Shown in pieces: positions 21,606-34,029 of a DNA stretch of 64,000 nt. Both the position numbers and the translations under genes were made by a program. How positions within the stretch are numbered: the first letter of the stretch is position 1; every line of letters begins with the position of its first letter. This DNA comes from Sequoia sempervirens. Its lineage: Eukaryota; Streptophyta; Pinopsida; Cupressales; Cupressaceae. The stretch lies in the NCBI GenBank assembly GCA_007258455.2, contig VDFB02047230.1, forward strand, positions 154,677,797 to 154,741,796. The letters run 5' to 3'. The notes under the pieces are model-generated. The model did not search any database. It was not told the DNA's origin and was given only the letters and a program-made list of their open reading frames with translations.

Positions 21606-22470
21606 TTTAGAGGTCAGCAAGGTCAAAACACAAGAAAAACATGGAATATAAAATTTCTCCATACATCATGAGAATCTAAATCAACCAAACTATCAAAGCC
21701 TTACAATGCTGATTGATTATCAAAACTCACATTTATACAATCCATACATGGGATCATTATCCCATACAAACCTCAATGGTACAACAAATGTGAGTATGCC
21801 CAATCTAAATTTTGGAACACCTCTCCCTATGGTAGATTTAAATCAAAGTCCAAACCTAAAAATCTATCAATCAAACAATCAATGCAAGAGTCTTCAACAA
21901 AACAACATTATCCCACGAAATCCATACATGCCAAATGTGAATGTACCAAATACAATCTTACTAAACATGAACATTTCAAATCCACACTTGGTAAACTTTG
22001 GGATAGATATGTTTGTGAATCATACAAATATGGTTCAAAGTCCAACCAATATGTTAACGACTCCATGTATTGATCCAAGTCAAGGTAACACCATGAAAAA
22101 TAAAAGTTACCTAAATCAAGGAAATGTGATTCCCAACCACAAAAATGTTCTATTTTGACCTATAATGCCGAATCTAAACATCATCCCAAATCAAAACATT
22201 TTCCAAAATCAATTTGTCCATGATCCCATACAAACACCACAAGTATACATTCCAAGTCTTCTTGAACAAAAACCAAATCAACTATATCAAGGGTGTCAAG
22301 ATCAAATATTGCGAGATCAAATTGCTACACTTACCAAAATAGTTGATTCATTGCACCAACAAACATCTCCACCCCAAAATCAATACACTCTTCCATTGGT
22401 TAAACCATGTCATCAAAGCATTGAGTTGTGTCCACAACCACATCAAGAACAATATCTCTGATTTCAAGAG
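21606..22470 (+). pseudogene. gag: Element A gag region, Asn/Gln/Pro-rich
   Basis: Open pieces 21706-22158 and 22165-22461 lie in the same frame, separated by a TGA and a further codon change. The product is rich in Asn, Pro and Gln (for example NIIPRNPYMPNVNVPNTILL), and ends with DQILRDQIATLTKIVDSLHQ, a short helical segment. This low-complexity part precedes a zinc-knuckle remnant at 22700-22820, the order seen in plant gypsy gag proteins. Capsid-like helices are not recognisable, so the conserved gag core may have been lost or lie in the leader. The Copia element interrupts just upstream, at 17737/21601. Confidence 0.5.
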
Positions 22471-22699
22471 GTTGAATATCAAGATCAACAACATAAAAAA
22501 AAAAACCCAATCACCATATCTCAAAGAAAAATCACCACATCTCCAAAATCTATCACCACAAGGTCAATTCAAAGTACGAATATTGTAAGGTAACAAACGA
22601 AAATACAAACCACTTGGGGAACTAATCAAATCAGTCATGCAATAGTTGATACAATCAAATCTCATCAAAATCCCCATTTATGACAATTATCAAGAGCCT

Positions 22700-22820
22700 C
22701 AAGTTAAACCACCATGGTATAACAAGAAGCACCTTTGTGATTTTCATAAATAAAGGGACACACAACATCAAATTGTATTTGACTCAAAAATATCATCCAA
22801 GACTTTATTGATCACAAAAT
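22700..22820 (+). pseudogene. Degraded gag/pol zinc-knuckle segment of element A
   Basis: The frame reads PPWYNKKHLCDFHK, then a stop, then RDTQHQIVFDSKISSKTLL. Plant gypsy polyproteins have a W-Y-x(n)-C-x-F-H-x-x-x-G-H-x-T-x-x-C-x-x-L-K pattern here. Cys and both His-type positions are partly kept; the final Cys is replaced and a stop interrupts the knuckle. Confidence 0.5.
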
Positions 22821-23039
22821 AATAACTATTGAGGACAACGATGAAGATTCAACCACTTGTGATAACATTGATAATATCTCCACCACAGTTGTTCAAAACA
22901 ATGATCAAGATCTATCCATCAATGAGCACCTTGAACATATTTGTACCTCATTTGATGATCAACTCAACATACATCAAGAGTCACTTTTTAGTCATGATCA
23001 AAACCCCTCAACAATATTTGACAATGATCTATTTCAAGA

Positions 23040-23690
23040 GTGTTAGAATTATTTGATCCTATTGAAATAATCCACGATCCATCAACCAATGATCATGCTG
23101 AAAATTTCTCTACATCACCTAATGAGATAGAAGACATATCTCAAGAATTTATTCCAAAGCATGATCAATATCTTTCACCAAAGTCTAGCAATGGTCCTTT
23201 TCAAGATATATTGGCATCCTTTGACCTCATGGTTACAAATATTGAAGGAATCTCCAACTCCATACTTGATCCAGATCCACTCAAAGCTCAAGAGGATATT
23301 GAGCCACTTCCCATTCCTAATGAAGATATCCAAGAACCCTTTATAATAAATCCATCCTTTGAAACTAACCCATGCCAAGAACTTGATCCAAATCATGTCA
23401 AAAGCAATTCCAAAATTAATCAAGATCAAGAATTTGTATCTCCAAGATACTACAATGATCTAATGGACACTCTCCTATCTATACAAGATGTCACAAATGA
23501 TGATCATATCCATATAGCACATGTTCCTCCATCTACCCATGAGATGCTTACTCCTAATGGACATGTAGATGATCTTTATTCAAAACAAGAGTCTCATACT
23601 CTTGATATCATTACCAAGGAACAAGAGTCTCCTACTCTTAACATTTATACACATGATCAAGATATAGAAAAATATAGAGACATATCATAA
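23040..23690 (+). pseudogene. Acidic Asp/Pro/Ser-rich polyprotein spacer of element A
   Basis: A 216-codon open frame encodes a hydrophilic acidic chain (for example EDIEPLPIPNEDIQEPFIIN). It has no catalytic motif. It sits between the zinc-knuckle remnant and the G-patch, where the protease would be expected. The frame opens with TTG in the sequence and may continue from upstream. After the stop at 23690 the decayed frame goes on to EDPITYKLRSLTFF near 23880. A variable acidic linker is the best description. Confidence 0.5.
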
Positions 23691-24031
23691 ATGGGTCATG
23701 AAGAAGGCTTCTATAGAAGTTGTGAATCAGAAATGTCCTGTGAAGGCATATCAAAAATGAATCATGAGGGATAATTTTACGTGGACAATGAATCATCAAA
23801 ACCTCTTGAAGAAGCATCAAAATTTGATATTTCACAAGATCAAGCCAAAGATATGAATTAGGAAGTTATCCCACTTATGGAGGATCCTATCACTTATAAG
23901 CTCAGATCACTTACCTTTTTTAGGGAAAGCTATCTTATCAATGAAGAAGATATCACCTTTGAAGATCCGCAACAAAGCAAAGAAGGATTAGCACCTTTTT
24001 TCCAGGTAAATCATATCCTATTGCAAAAAAA

Positions 24032-24125
24032 ATGTTTCAATAGATGAATTATCAAGGTAGAGGAATAGGCCTACATGAATAGGGTATCCTAGAACCAATA
24101 CAAATTATTGGAAATCCTAAGTATG
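24032..24125 (+). pseudogene. G-patch remnant of element A polyprotein
   Basis: The frame reads MNYQGRGIGLHE, TAG, GILEPIQIIGNP. The G-patch signature (Y-x-G-x-G-I/L-G-x-x-x-Q-G-I-L-x-P) is clear, with TAG where Gln is expected. G-patch domains follow the protease in several retroviruses and plant gypsy elements and bind RNA. The frame continues as SYWKQAT to 24290, where an antisense solo LTR is inserted. Confidence 0.65.
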
Positions 24126-24290
24126 AAGGTCTTTGTTATTCAACAATTAAGGGATCTAAACATATTAGTGATACCTCTATAATATTGGGCGCAACTTCAT
24201 CTCAAGAAAATTTCAACATAAGAAGCATGGAGAATCCTTATGGTGAAACCAATGCCAATACTACAACCAGCTATTGGAAACAAGCAACAC

Positions 24291-25337
24291 TGAGAGGGGG
24301 GGTGAATCAGTTTTCTACAAAAATTAACCCTTTTATTCTGATCTTTAGTCCACTTAATACATTTAAACAAAATCAATATGCAGAAACAGAAAGCAAGAAA
24401 CCACACAACCATAGCGCAAGGATTTTTATGTGGAAACCTTGTTAGTGGAAAAACCATGTGGATGGCCAATCCACAATAAGTTCTAAGTATACCCAAAAGA
24501 AATATTACAAAAAAGGAATGCACTTGCATTCAGGCTCACTACCTAGAGCTCACTGCTCAAAAGATGGGCTCACTGCCCTTAAAATAGTTTGGAATAGATC
24601 CAAAAGAGAATGAGCTAATTATATAGAATCTACTAATGCTTGATTACAGTTCTAGTTAAGCTCAGATGATGATCTTCTCTCCTATTGACTGATATTGAAC
24701 TTCTGCTTTGTTCTACGCAAGTTTGCACACAAAATCTTTATGTGCAAGTGAAACTATGCATGATATCACTCAAATACTCCTTAGACATTCTCAACATGCA
24801 TACACACACCTTCTTCATTACACAAAATGATATATCTGATCATCTAAATATATCCATGACTAAGGATTTAATCGCCATATGTCGGCTCAACAAAACTTAA
24901 TAATATTTGCAACTTGTCAGCCTAAATCATGAACAATTTTGATGCACATCCAAACAAGTCAGCTAGCATATAACTAACACCAATAATTAAACATTTGAAC
25001 ATAAAAATAACTTAAATAAATTCACTTTATACACCCACAATGCACCACTTACACTAAGTCGACTCTACCAAAAAAATAGACAAAATATCCTACTGGACCT
25101 TCAAACTTGTATAGCAACAAATGCAACACAACAAAATTCAATGATAAGATAATCCACATGCTCAACAAGCAATTTCAGTGATCCACAACACAAACAATGA
25201 TCTGGTGAAGCTATTTGACCGGATACCCTATTCCTCAAGTATTATGTCGGTAATATACAAAATTTAACTTTATCTGTTGGTATGATTGGATACAGATCTG
25301 TGGACCAAGGGGATGACTTCAGTTGCCATCAATGACA
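24291..25337 (-). mobile_element. Antisense solo LTR (Copia-type end) inserted in element A polyprotein
   Basis: On the plus strand it starts TGAGAGGGGGGGGTGAATCA and ends CATCAATGACA, so has TG...CA ends; on the minus strand it would end in CACCCCCCCCTCTCA, typical of Copia LTR 3' ends. ACAC flanks it (24287-24290 and 25338-25341). Removing the element and one flank joins ACA to CTAGAAGCC and restores the reading frame SYWKQAT-LEATNHFSKPY of element A. Internal open frames have no motif. Confidence 0.8.
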
Positions 25338-25643
25338 ACACTAGAAGCCACAAACCATTTCTCAAAACCTTATGCTAACATCAGCCATGTCATGAATCTT
25401 CATCCACCCATCACCACATCCATGAATTGGGACCAACATCAAAAGGAAGATTTGAATCAAAGAACAAAGAACATTATCAAAGCAAAAGGAGTTGAGAAGC
25501 ATAATGGACAAATCAAATACATATGGATACCAAAAAATACAAGGAAATATTATCCCTATCAAACTCCATTAGTTAAAGAAACTATGGGGAAAAATAAAAA
25601 AGGGAAATGCATCCATCAAAGACATCCACAAAAGAAAAAGTAG
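25338..25643 (+). pseudogene. Element A polyprotein after the solo LTR, function unknown
   Basis: The frame continues from the G-patch side and reads LEATNHFSKPYANI, then NGQIKYIWIPKNTRKYYPYQ and a Lys-rich tail, stopping at 25643. I do not recognise this segment. The basic tail could bind nucleic acid, but nothing in the sequence proves it. Confidence 0.4.
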
Positions 25644-27746
25644 GCTTCTCAAGCAACGTACAAAGTATATCAAGCAGTTAGTCCTAATTCCATGCACACT
25701 TCCGTATCCACCCATCATTGCTCATCTTCCCAAGTTTGGAGAGTCAAAGATTCCAAATTATCATTGCTCATCTTTTACTATTAAGAATGTATTGGTAGCA
25801 ACCCTTCATCATAAGGATTCATAAGGAATTCTATTGCAATGTACGTACAAATACAAAGTTAACTCCAATATCAATATAGTAGATCATGAATCTCAAAAGT
25901 TACACTCAAGTGCAGGTATCTTGGCAAAGCAACTTCTTCAAGTAGGATATTGATGGCACATTATGACAGAAGCATCTACATTGACACCACTAGGTGGTTC
26001 AACATGAGCTTAAAATCTTTTAAAAAATAAAAAAAATAATGAAAATAGTAAAGATAAAAATTATCCTCTAGTAAAAACCTTTACGGTGGCACTTTGGACA
26101 TGTACCATGATGAAAACCTAGAAAAAAACATCATGTGTAGAATCAAGCATCTATGTGCGCTAGTTCAGGTGAAGGCATCTCATCCCATCCATAATAAATC
26201 CAACATTCCATCCATCTTATCCATAGTAAATCCATTCATCCATGAACCATTTATCCAGTCCATCTACATCCATCTTCCAAGTTATCTTGATCTTGAAACA
26301 AAAATTTGGTGTACACTTTACACTTTCTTATGGTAAACATCTATCCAAGCATCCACTCATGGCACTCCATACATTACTAGACACTAGGGGACATATATTT
26401 ACATCTTGCTTCAAGAATAAATCTTGATCTATATCCTCCAACTTATGTGGTGATCTAAACATTGGAAAACATAAAATCAAATTGGCCAAGCATTTGTGAG
26501 CCAAAATCCCAATCACTAGCCCATGGCATATTTTGATGAGAAGATGTTCCTTATCAAGATTTATCTTTCATCGAACATCAATCCAAAAAATCAATATCAG
26601 TCACATCTAATTTGTACGTCAACGTCACATCAAATCATTCAAACAAATTTTGTTCCAAATCAAGCTTCAAAATATTGATCAATCAAATCCAATCAATCCA
26701 TCATCATCTCGAGATATCCTTCCCATCCCTCATGTTGCTTGACACTATCCTTGCATTGTTGTGTATCCTCAATGATGTTATCATCATTAATCCATCAATC
26801 TGATCAATCAACCTTAGCTTGGTTTTCAACAAAATCCCAAAACAGGGTAGTGATATCATCACACATATCCATATCCAAATTGTCAAAACCAAGAGAATCC
26901 AAAAACATCCAAATCATATCAAAATCCAAAAACACTCAAAAAGTCAAAAAATGTCAAAAACATGGTATCTAAACTACCTCGTCTCTGAGCTTAAATGTAG
27001 GCAAGGCCATTATTGATGGCCCCCGAGACACAAAATCCAAAAACATTCATAAAATCTCATAAAGCACAAAAACATTGGAAATTTTGAAAATCAAAACATT
27101 TGTAAAACATCTTGAAAAACCCAAAACAGCCTCAAAACATTGCAAAAATACCAAAAACATTCAAATAACCCAATAATTCATCCATCCCATTTCATGATCA
27201 CCAGAAATAAACATCCACTCATAATAAGTCATCGTCACCACCAACCTTTGGTGAAACAATCAGAAACAAGTCTAGCAGGTTAAAAGTGAAAACTCAAATG
27301 TCAAAAAATATTAAGCTTAGGTTAGTAGGTAAACAATTTGGTCAACTCTTCATATCAATAGCCTATCATCTAGTCAATCTTACCATCATCTGATAACATC
27401 ATTTCCTAGGATGCATCCTTCCTACAATGGACATCAACATCAGACATCACCGAAGTTTAGTCTTGGCTAGAGGTATGAACAACATTGGCTTGTTTGTGTA
27501 CTTGATCTTTTGATTTATCTTATTGCGCTCATCCTAATGACCTCTCAATGATGTCTAATCAAAATTATTTAGAGAGAAAGGAATGGGGCATTGATCATTA
27601 TCTTTTGTCTGTTGTGCTTGTTGGATATTCTTGTAATATATCTTTGGTCATGCGTGTTTTGTTTGGTTCGTAGGGAGGGTGTTTTGGGTATCTTGTTTCT
27701 ATGTTTTGGTATGAGACATTTAAAATATCTAAACTGCATTCTAAAT
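25644..27746 (+). pseudogene. Decayed interior of element A
   Basis: No RT motif is visible. At about 25912-25990 a frame reads GILAKQLLQVGY, stop, W, faintly like the zinc-binding start of gypsy integrase (K-x-L-x-x-G-Y-Y-W). From about 26830 to 27180 the DNA is a CAAAAA/AATCCAAAAACATC-rich simple-repeat stretch. The unit at 27700-27746 leads into the duplicated segment. Confidence 0.4.
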
Positions 27747-28250
27747 AGGATTTTGTATGCCAATGTGAATAAGAATACTCCTATTTGATTGTCAAGTCAA
27801 AGTCCATCGCACTAGGTACACCACCATCCTGGTTCTTTATACCTTGATGCATCGTATATATGTGTGTTATCAAACATAAGGTAAGTAAGCCCTTTTAAAA
27901 TCCCCAATCTTTGATAAGTGAAACATCATCATCATTCATCAGCATATCTAATAAAGTCGCAATGACTCATAGACTTGTTGGACTTCTGTATCTTCTTGGA
28001 ATCAAGGGTTGATCCCTCTCATTCTTATATCCTCTTTCACGCTAACATGGTATCATGACATCAAGGAATCCATATTGAACCTCTTTGTCGGGAGATCGAC
28101 CCTCACATTGAACTTTTCGCTCGATCTCTCAAGGGGGCAGTGTACCAGTATACTTCTTTCCACTGGGGCATCTAAAAAAATAAGAAATTTTTTGAACTTT
28201 GATCTTAGCAAGGTTATTCTTTGAGCCAACACACTAGGTACGTTGCTTCA

Positions 28251-28263
28251 AAGAGGGGCAAAA
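28251..28263 (+). other. Polypurine tract of element A
   Basis: AAGAGGGGCAAAA lies directly before the 3' LTR start TGTAGACAC. Copy 2 has AAGAGGGGAAAAA at 57975-57987. Confidence 0.75.
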
Positions 28264-29311
28264 TGTAGACACTCGAAATATCCTGATTGATATCATACAC
28301 TTGATTGAATTAAATCCTAATTTTCTCTCTTAGATTAAATAAGTTAACTTTATTTATTATTCTTCATTAAATTGAATAAATCAAATTTATTTAATTAAAT
28401 TACTAATTTCCCAACTATCCTCTCATTTGATTTAAATAAATTTAAATATCTAAATCAAATGTAAAATCAACTAATTCCATCTAAGTTAATTAAACACAAA
28501 TTAATTAACTCCTAAATCCTCCATTCCTCTAGCTTTTTCAAGTTGTACATGTAAATCAATTTATTTGATTTATTAATTCCTCCTATTTTCATTCAAATAT
28601 GGCATATCCTTGGAATATTCCACCTATTTGAATTCTCCCTCCCAAAGGACTTTTGTCCTCCAACTTGGCATTAAAACCTCTTACATGTCCTCTCCTTGAG
28701 CCAACTTGGCATTAATTCCTCTTACATCCCTTCTTACGCAAGTCACCTCTTCAAATTTAAATTCCACCTACATGCATTAAACATGCACATTGTTCAAACT
28801 ATGCTCCACTCACCTTCATTAGCATGTTGACAAGTGGCACAATGCCATTGGTCCAATATTTAATCCCACATCCATCCTATTCTTCACTCTTCAATCCTTC
28901 TTCCTTATAAATAGAGGCCTTCCCTATTGATTAAGGATTTAGATTTTGATGCAAGGTTATTATCCACAAGTATATGCAAGTTCTTTCACATTTTCATCCA
29001 AGTCATCATATAATTCATCATCCATAGCTAGGTTATTATCATTTTTCATCAAGGATCAATCAATCATCATCAAGCTTATCAAGGAATTGGGAAAGGGCTT
29101 CTTTCCACATCAAAGAAGCACCAATTCCCCTATGGGATGTTGGTTTGAGCATTTGAATGAGATTTCATTAGCTTTTATTTGATATTTTATGTTTTTTTCT
29201 TGTTTTTATGCTTGAAAGAATTTCATAGGGAATGTTTGGTTTAAACTTGTTTGAGGACTAATATTTGTTTGTTTGTCCATGTTTGAATAGGTCTAGGCTG
29301 AAGCATTCACA
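28264..29311 (+). repeat. Element A 3' LTR
   Basis: It starts TGTAGACACTCG, contains 'CCTTATAAATAGAGG' and ends GAAGCATTCACA. TAATT follows directly. It is shorter than the 5' LTR at its start because a block of AT-rich 48-bp repeats is missing. Confidence 0.85.
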
Positions 29312-32300
29312 TAATTAATTAGAGGAATGACAAGAATTGAGGAAGTGTTAATTTTAGGTGTCTATAGGAGGTATAAGATAATTGTTTATATCATTTTTTT
29401 ACAAGTCCACATATTCTCTTAGAATGTTTTTATAGCATAGAGAGTAGTTTGTTGATACTTTATCATGTACATGGAAGATTTTTACATACTTATCCTTTTT
29501 CTTTGGTGGAGTTCTTTTTCAAAAGAATTTTTCCATGTAAATCCCATGTTACTATGGTTTATTGGTTTTATTATTTTTTCTATGTATCATCATATAATAT
29601 TTTATGGTAATTAAATTAATAAAGAAATTAATTATATATATTTTCATACTCTTTGAAGAATATTTAATTGTCTAGTAGTTTCACCTTGTTTCTCAATAGA
29701 GGAAAGATCTATCCTAGAACTTTTGATAATATATTCTACACTTCAAAGCCATTAGTGAAGCCACATGAAAGATATAAGACATATAAAATAGGCACAAAGA
29801 TTCCAAGTAAAAAATAAGAATATCATAAAAGGAGAAATGATGCAAAAAAGATCCAAACATGTATAAATAATATGCCCAAAACTATGCCAATAAGTAGCAA
29901 TAAGATGTTGAAGTCCAAAAGATAGGCACCATATTGGAAAAGTGAGTAGTAAGAGTAAGAAGAGCTTTACAAAAATATTAAATGGCCATTTTAAAACCAA
30001 CTTCTAACTCTTTTTAAAAAATATGATCCTAAGGATAGAATTTCATTTCTACAAGTTCTCTATTGTAATCAATCCTCTTGCAATTAGCTAGTTGGAGAGT
30101 TTCTTTTCATGCAAATGAATGCCCTAAATATCACTTTGAGCATTTTCTTGGTTGAAAATCCATCAATAAAATTCTAAGCTATGTTTATTTTTAAATAGGG
30201 CATCTATAGGTCATTTCTTTGTTAAACCTTTTTAACAAACAAATCTATTTTTTCCTTATATGGTGGCCCCAAAGCTTAGTGTGTTGCTTACCCTTTTTTA
30301 ATATAAAATGGCCTTTGAAAAATATGAGGACTACCAAATATAAACAATAGGCCGACCATAAAGCTACTACTTGGAGACATTTAGATTATCTTCAATTGAT
30401 CACAAACATGCAACCCCTCTAATGCTTTTATTTATTGGTCTATAGAAAGATATAACTTATAGGGGAATCCAACGATGTATGTCACCCCTCCCATCACATA
30501 GATATATTATTTCATTTGTTTTGGCATTGTAACACCAAAACTATATATAAATTTATGATATCTAACTAAAACATATGAGAAAACACATTAGAGTTAATGT
30601 TCTAGCCAACCCAATTGTACATGTCACCTATAATATGACAACCAACCATTAGTATACTTAACAAAAATCCATGCAAACCCTCCATATAACACCAATCACA
30701 CTAATAATATTGTGCCACATTGGCCAAACACTCATGCAACTATGACCGTATCATCTCTTTTTACCACCAACAAGCTCATACATCTCATTGAAGATAAACC
30801 AACATGAATTAAAATTGTAGCCCCTAAATTAATGGCTTAGTAGGAGATGATTGAGACCAACTATGTGAGAAACTTGTCTCACTAAGGGTATTTTGACCTA
30901 TGGCTAATGCAAATTTTCCATGTTACCATTTGCATGTGAATTCATTATGAAATTCCACATTCAAACCAAGTTGGATTCACATAAGTGTCAATCTTATGAA
31001 CTTCAACAAACAACATCCTGACATAAGTGCATAGTGGCAATAAGATTTATAACACATGCTACTTGTACCATATATGTGGAAAAATTATTAATGCTAACAT
31101 GGAACTCATAGGAATGATAGGAAGCTATGGAAACATCAATCAAGATCATAGTTATCACACTAGTAATAGGCTTCCAATCACTTTGGAGTTAAAATAAATT
31201 CACTCAAGTTATTTTTGACTACTCATAACCAATCAATTCCAAACATAACCAAAAGTATGGGTAAATATAATAGTCTCAAGAACTAATGAAAAATAGTTTG
31301 AAAGTGTTTGACTAAAGATTTGAAAACATATATAGAGGCCGTCATGCACATAAGAATGAAGCTTGACCATGAGGTAGGCATGAGCAAGGAAATTGAGGGA
31401 CTAAGACCCTAATAGAAAGGATAAAATATCATTATGAATATGAAGCATGGATCACAATGAAAATATACATAGATGTAGAATTTGAAACAAGGTCAAGGGA
31501 CAAAGATGGAGACATAAGGAAATAAAATTAGACAAATATTGTGTCATTACACAAAGCACTACAAACAAATATAGCCCTAATTCATATATTTCATATTTCT
31601 TATCGTTTAGAGGTTTGTAACAATAAAGAAATAAGCTAGGAAAAGGATAGACTAGAACTAGTGTTAGCATATATAACCTATAATTTGTAGACTATTGTCT
31701 AGTTTTTAAATAATGTAGAATATTGTCACACTAATGCACTCTAACAAAAGGAATTAAATCCAATGAAACATAAAACAACAAGATACTCGTGAAGCTCAAA
31801 GTATTATAATATTAAATCATTTATTTAGCTACCACCAAGTTTCTTTATAATTATATCCACATTTGTAATATTAATTTAGGATGACTTGGTCAAAAAATTA
31901 TTAGGTATTTCTAGATTGGATGTGAAAGTGGCAAGGGAATGACAAAGTTATTGAGAGCCTGATTGTTATGATCCACTATGATAGAGCTAGGGTTTCTTAC
32001 CATTAACTATACTAGTCAAAGTAATATCCAAATTGAAAGTTGAGGAATAAGAACACCATAACTTAATACACATAATAATAGTGATTCTAAAAAGGAGAAT
32101 TGTAGACAAAACCCCAAAAGGTTAAGTGTTGTAGCTGCTTCTCCATTCAAATAGGTAATATTTAAAAATATTAAGTAGAGTGGCTAAGGTTAATTTTTAA
32201 ACTATTCATGGTGGGAAATGGAGTGGAAGGGAGCTAAAGCACAACATCTTTAAGGAGAGATGTGATAAGGTCACAAAGAATACTTGCATGGCCAACAAAT

Positions 32301-33893
32301 CCACAAAATTTATGAGTAGATTGATGTGGCCTTATGTGGGAAATGAAATCATCATTGTGTACAAAGTGTCCATGTTTATTTCTCTAGATATTTTGAGATC
32401 TACATCTTTTCTCTTTTTTGAAATGATTGAATCACCAAAATATAAAATATCAATATATTGAAATCAATGTTCAAACTACATAAAATTTTGAATAGCTTGT
32501 AAATTATTAAATATATCATAGGATTTCATTCTTTGATAATTATAAAGTACTTTAAAATGGACCCCATTATATTGGAAAAATGATTCATCTATCAAGACAT
32601 AAGATTGTTATTTTAAAATTAAATTATTATTTTTGACATACAACTTTATGGCAAACCCAAATCTTTTTTATAACTCATTTCAAGAACATACATCTAAGCT
32701 AATGTTTATTTAGCTTAAAAACTAAAAATATCCCTTTCAAATTATTAAAAAATAAACCTTTCTTATCATTAATCCTTGTAACTACAAGAAACTATAATAA
32801 TTGATTTAAAAATGATTCAATAAGAGTGTTCTAATTTTCTAATTAAAATTTCAATGTTTTGAAATAATTAACTTGCAATTTCTTATTCTCATTAAAATTT
32901 CTTAAACATATTGAAGCTTTTCATTAGATTTTTAATATAGGACAACATCCATTCACTCCAAACTCTCTCAAATGCACTCCAAGCTTGTTGGAATGATTAT
33001 AGGTATGAAAAGTTAGGGTCCTTTTTGAATGCCTATTTGTTGGTATAATGACAAAAATAAAAGTTCTTTCAAAATAATCATTCCCTACAAGAATTGAGTG
33101 GCATTATATCATCAATAATAGCTAGCCAACAAGATACAAATGCTAATCATGTTATATTTATATTACTACTTTCCCTATATATTGTGGGGATTTAAATAAT
33201 ACTTATAAAAATTGAACAATATTATAAGCTAGAGTGTTCCCATGCAAAAAAAAAATGGTAAATAGGATAATTTGGAAAATTTCCCTAATTTTTTGGATAA
33301 ACTATTGTTTAGGAATCAAAAACAAGATTTTTAAAAAGGAGGGATTGGAAATAAGAAAAAAATGCATATTTTCAAAAATGCCACATGGCTCCACAAATTT
33401 CTTTCCCTTTTTTTTAACATTTGCCTCCAAATTTGTTTTTGAAATTTTATGTGGAAAAATTAATAGTAATAAAATTAATATAAATTTAAGATAACCACTT
33501 CAAAATAAACAAAAAAATTAAATACTCATGGGGCCACCAACTCCACAAATAATTCTTAAATAAGTTGAGCAATGAATGCTAGCCAAAATAAGCTAAGCCA
33601 TGAGGACCTGCCCTAAGAAATTTTGTGATGTATTCTTTTTTTTATGAATTTGTTTAAACACTTATATAAACTTAAAAAATATGTTTAAGAAATATTATAT
33701 GACAAGAAAATTTGTGACACCTCTTTTTCTATGAGCATGTAAAAATGTATTTTTGGAATTAGTTTAGTCTTAAAAAAATTGACATTTATAGAAACTTAAA
33801 TATTATGTTTAATATGTTTTATTTTTAACAAATAAAATGATCTTGTAATTTATATTTTTAATAGATATATACTATGGTAAAAATTTAGAGTGG
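29312..33893. other. Unassigned AT-rich DNA (copy 1)
   Basis: No gene can be supported. The 72-codon minus frame at 31452-31670 and the 86-codon plus frame at 33234-33494 have no motif. They recur in copy 2 only because the whole region is duplicated. The tract 31173-31756 is identical to copy 2 as far as I can read. Confidence 0.6.
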
Positions 33894-34029
33894 TTTTTAA
33901 ATTTTTTTTTTTGAATAAAAGAGGGTAAAAACTTTAATTATCAACTAAAGAAGTACAAAGCATAAATCAGGAAGATACCCAAAAGGGCCAAGGAACAACC
34001 AACAAGAAATCAAGAAGCATTCATGCAAC

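Larger units (their letters stand above)
5361..29311 (+). mobile_element. Ty3/gypsy LTR retrotransposon A (non-autonomous or deleted), nested host of three other insertions
   Basis: The element is defined by related LTRs at its ends, a PBS (TTTTGGCACCCATCGTGGGA) right after the 5' LTR at 16014, and a polypurine tract just before the 3' LTR at 28264. Its internal sequence is interrupted by an Athila-like element, a Copia element and an antisense solo LTR. TAATT flanks both sides (5356-5360 and 29312-29316) if the first bases of the 5' LTR carry a small insertion. Remaining coding signals are an N/Q/P-rich gag region, a CCHC-like knuckle, an acidic spacer and a G-patch. I found no RT catalytic motif, so the element was either non-autonomous or lost most of pol. 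The PBS and G-patch point to Ty3/gypsy; lineage assignment is uncertain. Confidence 0.75.

Noticed and set aside
31452..31670. 72-codon minus-strand ORF with an identical copy at 61151-61369
   Set aside because: Identity is explained by the segment duplication and extends well beyond the ORF on both sides. There is no motif or start context.
33234..33494. 86-codon ORF conserved at 62989-63249
   Set aside because: The copy is part of the duplication and the residue composition (Lys, Ile, Phe, Asn) is that of AT-rich non-coding DNA.
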